Shown here: in pieces, positions 33,180 through 43,820 of the stretch | Layout of the letters: each line of letters starts with the position of its first letter | Numbering within the stretch: the stretch's first letter is position 1 | NCBI RefSeq assembly: GCF_037126465.1 | Contig: NC_088202.1 | Span: forward strand, 27,698,213 to 27,762,212 | DNA length: 64,000 bases | Reading direction: 5' to 3' | Origin: Ornithodoros turicata | Taxonomy: Eukaryota; Arthropoda; Arachnida; Ixodida; Argasidae | Notes under the pieces: model-generated | Seen by the model: the letters and a program-made list of their open reading frames with translations, nothing else | Databases searched by the model: none | What the model was told of the DNA's origin: nothing | Position numbers and translations under genes: made by a program

Positions 33180-35640
33180 TCACGCGCCCGGCGGGCGGCG
33201 CTCGGGTGGAGGGTTGTCCGCGCGCTTTCCGGCGGTGGGAGTGCTGGTGCGCGCTTACCCTCGCACATTTTTCAGCCAGGGCTGACTTCACTTGCGTATT
33301 TTTTCCGCGCCCGGCGGGCGGCGCGAGGGTGGAGGGTTGTCGGTGCGCTTATCGGCGGAGGGAGGGCTGCATGCGCGCTTACCCTCGCACATTTTTAAGC
33401 CTGGGCCGACTTCTTTCGCCATTTTTCCATCTGTGCCGACTTCAATCCCAAATGTTTTCATGCTACAACAGGTGTGCAGTAGGCGGTTTGCATGCAAGCG
33501 TAGACATGCAAAGGATAGCCATACACAAAAGTACAAGTGAAAATATGTTTATTAAAGTCAATAATGTCGGGAATTATGTTATGACTCTGTGTGAATGAGA
33601 AAAACCAAGCCGAAGAAACACAATACGATACACGTAACAAAGGTTATACTTATTACACGTATGATGATATAGACCACTTTGCGCGCGTGACGTCACGCCT
33701 TGCGGCGGCGCTGCAGTGAGCAGATCGTCTGCCTGGTGTGGGCAAAACAGCAATCAATTGGAGTGATTGGAGTGATCGTTTTCCCGCAAAATGGGCATGC
33801 CGCAAAAGTGTATCTTTCGGGTACGCAACACGATTGGGAAAGGGTGGCGAAATCACTTTTAATCAGTTTCAGTGCAACGTAGAACGAAGAAACTGTTTGA
33901 TTGTGAATCGTTTTTCTGTGTGGATCGTTTTGATCAGAAAGATCCCCTGACATCGCTTTTGTGAGATTCCCTCACGATAACTGTGTATAAATAAACGACG
34001 CTAAAATGAATCGGTGCAAGGTAGCAAATTAGCGCTGTTCTCAGAAACGTCCCGCTCAAACAGCTCGCCTAAGGTGAAGTAATTGTGTGCTTCCAGTGAC
34101 TTGTTCGCTTGCACAGTATCAGGAGTGAACTGGCTCGGCGAAGTATTAGATAAACTACAATGCGATTGTGGTTGGCGGCGTTTTGTGGCTGGGCTGTCCA
34201 GTTGTCGATGTGCCGCGCAAAGGGATCGTCATGTTGCATACCGTTCATAGACAACTTCGTCTTGTACCACCAATTGTCTTATTCCTTCAGAGCTCGTTAT
34301 TTCGGGTATTGTGCAAAGAGACATTCGAGAGCGGTGTAGCAGTTCAACATAGCCGATGTCGCACTTGCGGAAAGCATTCGCACGGCTGCGTTCAGCGTGG
34401 TTTGCCCACACCAACCCCGCGCATGCGCAGATGGCGCTTCTTGTTTGTAAACAGTGAAGTGGTCTATAGCATTGAAGGGGTATCACACATCATACACAAT
34501 ATTTTTTGTTAATGGTAATCACACAAGTTTTTAATTCGTCAGAACTAAAATGGAAGATATTTTTAATCAATGTGATTACAATCAAAATTACAAGTTTTAT
34601 TATAAAAAGTCTCACGATATTATACGTGAGCACCATAGTGGAGTTTTAATTACAAAGTCCTGATAGATGTACGTAACTTCAAGCACAACAGCTAATATTC
34701 CAATGTGGCACAATTGATTAGATCCTTATGAAGTGATCGGTGGATTGGCGGAGGGCCTTCGTTTACCGTCGGGCATTTTGCAACCTGGGCCAACTTTTCT
34801 CGCGATTTTTTTTCCAGCGCGGTGGGTGGTGCGCGGGTGTGGGGCTGTCCGGGAGCTTACCAGCGGTCCGAAGGGTTGGGCGTGCCCTTATCGTTGTGTA
34901 TTTTTCACCCTGGGCCGACTTCTCTGGCGATTTTTTCGTCTAGGCTGACTTCGTTCGCAATGTTTTCAGGTGGTGTGTGAGTGATGTACATGCAAGTAGG
35001 TACATGCGGGTGAGGGGCTGTCCGAGCGCCTACCAGCGAGCCGGAGGGCTGCGCGTGCCCTTATTGTTCTGTATTTTTCACCAGGGCCGACTTCTTTGGC
35101 GATTTTTCCGCATGGGCCAACTTCGTTCGCAATTTTTTCAGGCGCCGCATGAGTGGTTTACATGCAAGTAGGGACATGAACACTGCCATCCCAGCCAAGC
35201 GATGATACCGTCACACCTGGGCTGACTGCTTTGGCAATTTTTCCGCCTTGGCTGACTTCTTTCATAATTTTTTCGCTACAACAGCGGTGCGGTAGGGGGT
35301 TTACACGCAAGTAGGGGCATGCATACTGACAACACCTGGGCCGAATTCATTCACATTTTTTCACTCTGGGCCGACTTCATTCGTATTTTTTTCCGTTACA
35401 GCAGCTGCGTGGTGGATGGTTTACATGGAAGTAGGAACACGCACACCGGCCCACCTACGTGAGGCCGACAACGGCAAGCCCTATCACCATCACCACCACC
35501 ACCACCACCACCACCGGCAACCCCACCAAGCGATGGTGCCGTCACACCTGGGCTGACGTCATTCACGATTTTCGGCCTTGGCCGACATCATTCGTAATTT
35601 TTTCCCACTACAACAACTGCGCGGTGGACGATTTACATGC
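33180..35640. repeat. Diverged tandem units in the left arm
   Basis: At least a dozen copies of a GGGCCGACTTC-like core, each followed by a T-rich GCNATTTTTCC stretch, often with TTTACATGCAAGTAGG between. Spacing varies from about 40 to 150 bp. The mirror set is at about 57180-59000. Confidence 0.7.
33670..34466. mobile_element. TA-target MITE present in the left arm only
   Basis: Ends TAGACCACTT and AAGTGGTCTA are bordered by TA (33668-33669 and 34467-34468). The inner parts of both ends share a TGGTGTGGGCAAA motif in inverse orientation, so the inverted repeats extend to about 85 bp in diverged form. The matching place in the right arm (about 58590) lacks the element but keeps extra bases. 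Only a terminal fragment survives there, at about 58304-58370. Confidence 0.8.
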
Positions 35641-35849
35641 GAGCATAGTTATACAAAGGATAGCCATACACAAAAGTACAAGATGAAATATATTAAAGCC
35701 AATAATGGCAGGAATTAGGTTGTGATTCTGCATGAAGAAAAACTAAAAAAAAGAAAGCAGAAGAAACGCAATACACATAATAAATAATCTGGGAAGCTAA
35801 GTTGAATATTCCAACACGACACAATCAATTTCTTATGACGTGAATAGCA

Positions 35850-36500
35850 CACATGCAAGGAAATAACGAGAAACACGATCATCAGCTAACAGAAAGCCAA
35901 ACCCATGCATCATCCAAACAAGAGATACGTACAGGAAAATAATTGAAAAAGCAATGTATCAAAACCAGAAACATTACGACTTTAATGCAGCGATTAGCAC
36001 AGAGCTATCGCTGAATAGCAGAGAAACACTTTGAACGGCGCATCATCCACACGTAAACGATAAAGAAATAATGAACGGCAAGGAAATAATGAAAAACATG
36101 ATCAACAGCTAATAGACAGCCAAAACAATGCACCATCCAAACAAGACATACGTACAGGAAAATAATTGAAAAAGCAATGTATCAAAACGAGAAACATTAC
36201 GACTTTAATGCAGCGATTAGCACAGAGCTATCGCTGAATAGCAGAGAAACACTTTGAACGGCGCATCATCCACACGTAAACGATAAAGAAATAATGAACG
36301 GCAAGGAAATAATGAAAAACATGATCAACAGCTAATAGAGAGCCAAAACAATGCACCATCCAACACGTGAACAAGAGGTACACAAAGGAAAAATAATTGA
36401 AAAAACAATCTATCAAAACGATAAACGTGCACGCACTTAACACTGAATAGCAGAGAAGCACTCTAAGGGGCTTATCTGCCAACGTGTAAACAACAGACAC
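35850..36500. repeat. 228-bp tandem repeat, two full copies plus a partial one
   Basis: Units begin GCAAGGAAATAA (about 35856, 36078 and 36301). They contain GCAGCGATTAGCACAGAGC and CGGCGCATCATCCACACG. The right arm carries about one copy (56755-56990), so the array differs between arms. Confidence 0.8.
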
Positions 36501-36533
36501 ATGCAGGAAAATAATATCGAAACAAACTATCAA
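36228..36533 (-). other. Hydrophobic 101-codon ORF, left-arm copy
   Basis: Open frame with many Phe, Val, Leu and Cys, which would be largely membrane-embedded. The mirror copy at 56524-56829 (+) has the same length and differs at only a few residues (for example YTLADKPL against YKLADAPF). Conservation here equals that of the surrounding arm DNA, so it need not reflect coding. No family was recognised. Confidence 0.25.
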
Positions 36534-37884
36534 ACAAGAAACATTACAAATTTAATAAATTGAAATGGAAATAATCCATCTTTTGAGCTATCATAGAATG
36601 ATCCTTGGGACCTAATCTAGTCGAACAATATCCTATACTATCCTATACTATCAACATTACATTGACAGAGGTATCCAACACGTAGTCAACCAAGCCAGCT
36701 ATCTTTGCTACTTGAGCCTGATGGGGTCACTCTCCCTCTCCCTCTATACAGCCCAGAGCGAAGAAACCGCACGTCCTTTGTCAATCTATGGGGTGGGGAC
36801 TTTGTCTCTCTATTTCACATTCTTTCCTCGAAAGGGGAATATTCTTAGGACTGGTCAAGTTTGCACAGAGGCGAATTTTTTTTATTGATCAACTATCGCA
36901 AATAGATGATAGTATTATTCGATTCTCAAGAACACAATAAGAATTCTATCAAAACAAACAGTAGCAAGCAAAAAATCTACGAACAGACATCAATATCACC
37001 GCAAACTGGCTTTAGACAAACATTATCTAAGAAAGCGAGAAATATTATGTGATGTTCAGTGGAAACAATACTCAATCAATACGAGAAACATTGCAAATTG
37101 TATTTCAGACTATCAATCACGAACAGACACAACTAATAAATCATACGCACATAATTCCCAACTCACAAAGTATCAATCGAGTGAACATCTGGAGCAAAGA
37201 GAGAAAGTCAAGTTTATTAAATGACAGAAACAATACTCTTTCAAGAAAAAAAAAACACGGGAATCAAATTTAATTACATCATTTTTATGATAACTTTACA
37301 GCAATCATTTCTACACGCAGAAGCTACAAACAAACAACACATCTGAAATTTAATGTAAAAGTTTTCTACAGAGGAAATCAACAGACACAACTCAGAAATA
37401 CCTTCCGAACTCATAGAATATTTTTATTAATATCAATCGAGTGATCATCTGAAACAAAGTCAAAGCAGTAATTAATTCAGGCAAACATTTTATAAGCAAG
37501 CAGCGCGAATACACAAAAGAAACTTGTCTTTTTCGTTCAGGACCCACTAGTGGATTCGAAAGGAGAGGGAAGCTGCTAACTATACAATTCCCATACATTT
37601 TCGTCAAGGTTCCGCCCTCAGGGAGTAGGGGAATTCTCCGGTGGTCTTGGTACACAATATAGTTGGAGGCCATAAACTCGCCCCCACCCAAGTCAAGATA
37701 GGGAGAGGCGAACTCTAGCGCGGTCTTGTACATAGAATCATTGAAAGCACACGTTTTTCCTTACACATCGCATCTTTTTCTAAACCATTTACCATAATTC
37801 TCACAGCGAGATATTACTAATATTCTAAACCTGATAACATAATAAATTTTTGATCAATAAAATGAGCACAGATATGATTTAATT

Positions 37885-40088
37885 GGCGTGTTGCCGAAAC
37901 GCATTCGACGACGCGGGTGACCATTTCTTCGAATTTTAAGTACATTTCGTTCGAAAAATATTCGTAACTTTTAATAACCACGACATAGAGAATTCACATT
38001 ACGTTATAGTGTATATAAAAAATATCAATCCATTTGATGAAATTCTCTGTCGTCATGAAAGAGTTCTTAAAACCTTCGCGTGTCAAAGTGAGCCAGCTAA
38101 AGCTTGGGTATTGTGAAATTACAGTTTCTACAGCTCAGTTCGTAAATTGCGGCACCCGTTCAAATTTTAATTAAACACTTACTGATGTGTGATAGTCTCC
38201 ACTGCTCCGGAATGAGATCTGATAAATTTTATCAATTAATGCACAAACAAATATATTGTATACAATGTGTGACTATATAGATAGCTTTGTAATCTATATC
38301 TTAAAAACAATTGTGAGAAACAGTGTGCAGTTTCGACTGCAAAAATTTGAACAAGAAAATTATATTTGGTGTGGAGTTTGCGTTTTGTCTTATTATGAGC
38401 TAAAATCTTCTAAAATTAAACTATGCCCTTTCCATTTGTAGTGTCTCATATGCTATGGCATTATGAATAGGCTGATAATTTTTCAGTACGGCTAATGAAA
38501 ACCTCAAGTACATTTTGTGAATTGGATCTATGTTTATGTGTGATCTGTGCTGCTTTGGTTAAGTTTGCAAAATGAATATTTACTCATTATAGTTACATAT
38601 CTTCCATTGTGTTTATGCATAGTATTCATCTTCATTGTATAGTGGTTATACATTTCTGATGGCATGTGATTCGATTCTCCCAAAAATCTGATTGCATTTG
38701 TGTGCCGCGTGTTACGATGATTAGAATTGTGGACTCCGCCTGCGCGTCATGCTTGCAAAATCCATCACTTGCATCGCCTCATTTGATAATTGATTACTTT
38801 CAACATATATTGCCAACTGTCCAATCGTTTGAGAAATATATATACTCTGCAATTTAATTCATAAAATAAGCTTTCGCAATATATTAGTGATCCTTTTTTG
38901 TAAACAAAGGTTGATGTAACATGCTTCTAAATTTCAATTAGCGATTCTTCTTCTACAATTCTATCCTTCGGACGTCGGTGATGTATAGAGTGTTGTCGTG
39001 TAAAAACTGATTGTCAGCGCTGATTCCATGCTAGGATCCTTGTACGTTGTGTGGAATAAATGTCTACGTAGCAGTCATCAATCTAGCTATACTAATAAGC
39101 TGTTTTCGTTGCGATGTGTAGAATACATTACATTGATGACGAATATTACATTTATTATTTCAGTTATAGACTTCTTTATTTCGATAAATTACAGTTCTCT
39201 TCCAAACTCTGAATTTTTGGTTTGTTGTCTTGATTGATGAATTCCGAAGACATCAAATAGTTTAATCTTATTATTGGGCGCTTGAATCCAGCCTTGATTA
39301 ACGCAGGCGATATGTTGTCGCCGTGATTGTATTGCTCCAGCAACTTGCACTTTGTTGCGATGAACTTGCACAGTCTCTTATTGATGTTCTTTGTATGAAG
39401 ATTCTTGAATGGCGTACAAGACAGTATTAGATGAAAATCGTCCGGCGGTGCACCGCAATTGATATGTTTGTTGAGTTTCAATAAGTGATGATACATCAGA
39501 CCTCGTACGACAATATTGAACGTCTGCTGATTCGACATCATTGCAAGAACTGGTAGAAGAAGAAAATTATGTAGACGCTCTAGTGGAACATATCACGTGA
39601 TAAGCTTTTTTTAATGTACCTTCCATTTCAACTCTTAGGTGTAATTTCAACAAATCCGTAATGAATCGTGCGATATAGATTTATTGTATATGATAATTTG
39701 ATCTGATTGCTTTCTTGACTAATGCAATGCCCATTGGAATGATTACAATTACATCTGATCTCGTGTATTTCAATTCTTCGTTAGCAAACCTCAAAAACTC
39801 CACCATCAATCCCAGCGGCCCTTCCGATGTCGACGTGCAAATACTTTTATAAGTATTGTAGATTCGGCATACAAGCTCTTGCACCTTCAATTCTGTAATT
39901 TGACCCATATCTCCGAATACGTGTCTAAGACGTATTGAAATGCTGTGATAATAGAATCATTTCGCTGCTCATCTTTTTCGAAGCAGCTTTTTACCATGTC
40001 CTCCCATGACCTATGGTAACGAGAACAAAATCCGTCCATCTCTTCGCTGAAGCTTCCTTGTTCTGTTTTCTAGTGCGCGTCTACACTT
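37885..40088. other. AT-rich spacer of the giant foldback
   Basis: Unique sequence of 2.2 kb between the arms. It has low GC content and few repeats. Its minus-strand half has frames with protein-like composition (see 39176-40064). The + half (37900-39170) has only short ORFs of about 60 codons, for example 38256-38441 and 39028-39237, with no recognised domain. Confidence 0.6.
39176..40064 (-). pseudogene. Unrecognised protein-coding remnant in the foldback spacer
   Basis: Three successive minus-strand frames have normal, non-repetitive composition. The first, about 39905-40064, contains DGFCSRYHRSWEDMVKSCF. The second is 39681-39908, with GPLGLMVEFLRFANEELKY. The third is 39176-39541, with IVVRGLMYHHLLKLNKHI and DDFHLILSCTPFKNLHTK. 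They may be parts of one protein separated by a frame break near 39905 and stops in 39541-39681, or exons. I do not recognise the family. If real, this is the only candidate gene belonging to the foldback itself. Confidence 0.35.
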
Positions 40089-40405
40089 AATTAAATCATA
40101 TCTGTGCTCATTTTATTGATTAAAAATTTATTATGTTATGAGGTTTAGAATATTAATAATATCTCGCTGTGAGAGCTTTGGAAAATGGCTTAGAAAAAGA
40201 TGCGATGTGTAAGGAAAAACATGTGCTTTCAATGATTCTATCTACAAGACGCGCTAGAGTCTGCCTCTCCCTATCTTGACTTGGGTGGGGGCGAGTTTAT
40301 GGCCTCCAACTATATTGTGTACCAAGACCGCCGGAGAATTCCCCTACTCCTTGAGGGCGGAACCTTGACTAAAATGTATGGGAATTGTATGGTTAGCAGC
40401 TTCCC
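40089..40405 (-). repeat. Right arm of the giant foldback, inner segment
   Basis: Inverted match of about 37565-37884, including GAATTCCCCTACTCC and ATGTATGGGAATTGTAT. It ends AGCTTCCC at 40405, where the 14.9-kb insertion begins. The arm resumes at 55296. Confidence 0.85.
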
Positions 40406-40736
40406 AGTGAACACCGACTGTTGGTGGAACGTAGAATATACGTTGTGTAATGTTGACTAACGTTGAACAATGTTGAATGTAGGATGATAACATTGAACCA
40501 ACGCTGTTTCAACTGTACCTGGTCAATGGTAGATTGTGAACGTAAAGAAAACCGTTGATTTTTCATGAAAGGATCAACTGTAGTTATACGCTGCAAATAG
40601 TTGCGTTGGTTCTACATTGTACCTTCAACAAATTGTCAACCTTTATCACGAATGGAAACCCGTTGCTTCCTCATTGCGCACCCTATTGTTTCGCACTGTA
40701 TTTTATTTTTACGTTCCATTGTGCCGTTCACGTGCT

Positions 40737-42133
40737 GTGATTCCGTCGTTGTGTGGGATGTTAGTATACAGTGATGTCACATCCAGCGTGGCTAGTATTG
40801 TGTCCCTACCAAATGTACGAGTGTTGTTTATATCTCTGATTATTCTGAGGAGGTGGGGTGTGTCTTGTACATGCGATGACAGTGTTGTCGGAATATGGTT
40901 TAAATAGTGGTCCAGGAATTTCGAGAGTCTTTCTGTTGGTGTGTTGTTAATTGTTATTAGATACAATTGGCCTGCCGGGGATGTCAGCCGTATAGAGCTC
41001 GTTGGCGTGTACCTTGTGGATTTTGGGCAGTAAATAGAAACGACCTGCGCCTGTGTTTGATGGGGTGAGATATCTGAGGTCATCACGTGTGATGAGCTTT
41101 CGTTCGTGGAGGCCCTGTATGGTATGGGTTATTAGCGCCGTGTACTCCTTTGTTGGGTCATGGTCCAGTTTGAGGTAGTGTTGCGTATTGTTGAGTTACT
41201 ATGAGCTCCAGAAATATATTTATCTGTGGGCCAGATGACGATACTCCCACCCTTATCTGCGGGCTTGATAATGATATTATCTCTGTCAGCTAGCGCTTTG
41301 ATGATGTCACGCTGTGTTTTAGTGAGGTTGTGACCACGCGAGCTTTGTGAAATACTGCGAAGGATGTCGTTGCTTACTTGTTTAATGTACAGGTCTAATG
41401 CGGGTTCTCCGCCGTGATTTGGTGTCCAGGTTGATGGTAGTCGGAGGTCGTTTTTGTTTTCTTGTGTTGTATCAGCGAAGAATTCTCTAAGGCGTAGCCG
41501 TCTCGCAAAGTCTGATATGTCTTTGTGGATTTCGTATTCGTTAACAGAATTGAGTGTAGGGCAGAATGTTAACCCCCTAGAGAGGACTTGTAGTTCGTCG
41601 CTGGTTAATGAGCGTGATATATCTATTACGGTGCTTGCGTCAGCGTTTTCTCGGGATGAGTCAGCGATGTTGCGGAGAGTTGTGGTTGTGGTGCTGGAAA
41701 TGATTTGTTCGGCTGCTGCGTGTGTCGTGTTAGTGGGTCCGGTATCCGTGTCGTTGTTGGAATTAGATTTTCCGAGTTTTGAGTGTTCCTTGTTAGCTAG
41801 CTCGCGGTTGAGTTGTTGAATGTGTAGTTCGAGAGTGTTTGCCTCCGCTTCGGTGAGACTGATATTGTTCATTTGGGCCTGGATCGTAGCGAGTTGCGCG
41901 TGACACTGCTTCTTTAATATTTCTAGAAACGTACGGGCTGTGTTGCTAAGGGCTGATGCCCACTCTAGCTCTAGTTCAGGTGTCAGTTTTCCTAATGCAG
42001 GAACTGTTTTAGGGGTGAGGCCTTTAGGTACTGTGTTGTGAGCCAGGTGGTGGCTGTAGATCCGTAGATGATGTAGGTATCGGCTACGTTTGTCCATGAG
42101 TTTTCGCATTCGTAGAAAGTTCGTTGACTGCAT
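40737..42133 (-). pseudogene. Penelope-like reverse transcriptase, N-terminal part, frameshifted
   Basis: The start is the ATG at 42133, 22 nt beyond the stop of the SGNH ORF. The first about 330 codons (to 41132) form the long Penelope N-terminal region: HNTVPKGLTPK, a Q/N-rich coiled segment, SRGLTFCPTLN and the hallmark IIKPADKGGSIVIW. After a frame break near 41195 the RT fingers follow (GRFYLLPKIHK, GRPIVSNN). A second break comes near 40955, then TERLSKFLDHYLN and motif A TLDVTSLYTNIPH (about 40760). The RT catalytic YADD-type box is absent because the fragment ends there. Penelope RTs prime cDNA synthesis at cut target DNA. This copy is dead. Confidence 0.8.
41110..41200 (-). other. 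Frame break inside the Penelope RT fingers
   Basis: In the first frame the ORF runs out at 41132. Homology-like sequence (HYLKLDHDPTKEYTALI) continues in another frame from about 41195, so one base has been lost or gained. Confidence 0.6.
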
Positions 42134-42154
42134 GGTAGGCTGGTGATTAGATAG

Positions 42155-42985
42155 TCAACGGTGTTTTCTGCGTGATGTGCGCGTGCGTCGTGTCTGCGGG
42201 GTCGGTGGCTGTGGGGTCAGTGGCTGGGGAGACTCGCTGTGTTCCTCGATGTCGTCTGTCTGTGTTTCCGTGCTTGTGGTCTTCCGTGTCACAGTTTGCG
42301 TGAACTTTGTGTGTGTGCGGGTTGTGTTTGGAGTGTTGTCGTTTGCCGCGTGTGTATGCGTGGGTGCAGTGGTTGTTGTGGTCCCCTTTGATGCCATCGT
42401 GTGTTCTGGCGTGCATGCGGTGCTGGCACTTAAAGTGTAAGCTGGTTGAGGATGTTGTGTTTGAGCGTTTGTCAGTGCAGGACGGCATCTATGGACCATT
42501 AGGTGTTTGATGTTGTGTGCCATAGCTCGTACGCCTGCGTGGTTTGGGTGGATGCCGTCCCGAGCGAGATGTGCTTCAGCGTGGTATTCGAAAGCTGCGA
42601 GTGTGATAACCATAACGTTGGTGTGTACCTGACGCATGTGGATGAGGTGGTTGTTGACAGCGTGCGCCTTCCTGTTGAACTCGTGTAGCCATGTGTCCTG
42701 GTATATGTATGCTCGGTGTTTGTTCTGTGTTCGGGGAAGTATCGTTGTCAGTACTATTTCAGCGCCTGGTCTGTTGTTTGTGATGAAGGAAACTAGTGCT
42801 TCGAATTCCTGGATGACATGTTGTGCTGTCGACCGTGCGATGTCGTTGGTCCCTACGTGGAGTATGAAGTGCGTGATGTTCGGTGGGGCGGCGGTTACAT
42901 GTGTCATGATGTCTCGTATTCTTGCGCCGCTTGAGAAGTGTATGTGAGGTCCGTGCTCTCCGTGCGGGATGTGTTCGTACAAAAA
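42155..42985 (-). CDS. SGNH-hydrolase (GDSL-like) ORF upstream of the Penelope RT
   Basis: The open frame is 298 codons if counted from 43051, but its first about 22 codons are antisense to the adjoining Penelope RT thumb region, so the real segment starts near 42985. SGNH blocks visible: a FSSGARIRDI segment, block III HVGTNDI (the Gly and Asn of the oxyanion hole) and block V DGIHPNHAG (the Asp and His of the catalytic set). Block I with the GDS nucleophile would lie further N-terminal and is cut off at the junction. The C-terminal third is Thr/Pro/His-rich and ends in a basic RRTRTSRRKHR tail. It ends 22 nt before the RT ORF on the same strand, so it looks like ORF1 of the same element. 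Esterase-type ORF1s are known in CR1-like LINEs. Role there is unclear, possibly membrane or RNP contacts. Confidence 0.75.
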   Translation of the reverse strand, partial: FLYEHIPHGEHGPHIHFSSGARIRDIMTHVTAAPPNITHFILHVGTNDIARSTAQHVIQEFEALVSFITNNRPGAEIVLTTILPRTQNKHRAYIYQDTWLHEFNRKAHAVNNHLIHMRQVHTNVMVITLAAFEYHAEAHLARDGIHPNHAGVRAMAHNIKHLMVHRCRPALTNAQTQHPQPAYTLSASTACTPEHTMASKGTTTTTAPTHTHAANDNTPNTTRTHTKFTQTVTRKTTSTETQTDDIEEHSESPQPLTPQPPTPQTRRTRTSRRKHR

Positions 42986-43820
42986 GCCCTGTGCAAAAAG
43001 CCAACTGACAAACAACAATACCTTCACTTCAAGAGTCACCACCCGCGTCACTGTAAGGTTGGAATTCCTAATGGGCGGAGTGTAAGACTACGCAGAATTT
43101 GTTCAAACGACACAGATTACGCTGAGAAGCTTGACGAACTCTGCAGTACACTTGCCCAAAGGGACTATCCAGACTCCCTCCTAACCGAATTCCGTCGCAA
43201 GGCACTCACACTCGATCGAAACGAGGTTCTGGAAAACCGAAAAAATCCTGACGCGTGCCAAATAAGCTTCATCACAAGATATTCCAACGCACTTCCAAAC
43301 ATCAAAGCCATTCTACAGAAGCACTAGCCCCTCCTCCAAAGCAGTGACCGACTTAGCAATATATTCACCTATCCCATACAGGTGACCCCCCCCCCCCATA
43401 CCGACGCGCAAAAAACCTAGCAGACTCCTTGGCCAATGCCACAATCAGCAAAACGAGCACCCCGTACACGGGAACACGGCCCTGCAACCTCCCGCGCTGC
43501 GAAACATGCAAGCACGTTCAACACGCTAACTCCATCAAAAGCACTGCGAGCAATTACACCCACCCCGTTAACCACGCATTCCCATGCACAAGCTCCAATG
43601 TCATATACTGCATTGAATGCGGCGACTGCTCTACGCAATACATTGGTGAAACCGGGGGGGGGGGATATGTTTAATGCAAAGTAAGAGAGAAAGGGAAAGG
43701 TTAGCCACGGTGTGGGCTTGCTATTCCCTAATGCTTTCAAGCAAACAGAAGAAAACAGCTGGGGTACAGAAAATTATAAAGAAATACAGAAGTAACAGCT
43801 CCTTCACTAATCGTTGCGCA

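Larger units (their letters stand above)
33085..37884 (+). repeat. Left arm of the giant foldback
   Basis: The outer half (33085-35650) is GC-rich and holds many diverged units with TGGGCCGACTTC...GCAATTTTTCCG and GGTTTACATGCAAGTAGG. The inner half (35650-37884) is AT-rich and holds a 228-bp tandem repeat. Arm pairing is seen, for example, at CTTGGGACCTAATCTAGTCG (about 36602) with its complement near 56435, and at CACTAGTGGATTCGAAAGG (about 37545) with its complement near 55302. Confidence 0.85.
40737..43007 (-). mobile_element. Penelope-like element, inverted 5' half
   Basis: The minus-strand segment holds an SGNH-hydrolase ORF and then the N-terminal and early RT regions of a Penelope-like element. 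It stops just after RT motif A (about 40737). The missing later RT part and endonuclease lie in opposite orientation immediately to the right (43008-48035). The two pieces together cover most of one element, as after an inversion during insertion. Confidence 0.75.

Noticed and set aside
41454..42440. ORFs on + across the SGNH/Penelope region
   Set aside because: Antisense to frames with clear SGNH and Penelope motifs.
43008..43051. Start of the SGNH ORF at 43051
   Set aside because: The first about 22 codons are antisense to Penelope RT-thumb coding sequence and begin at a GTG, so they are a chimeric extension, not the real N terminus.
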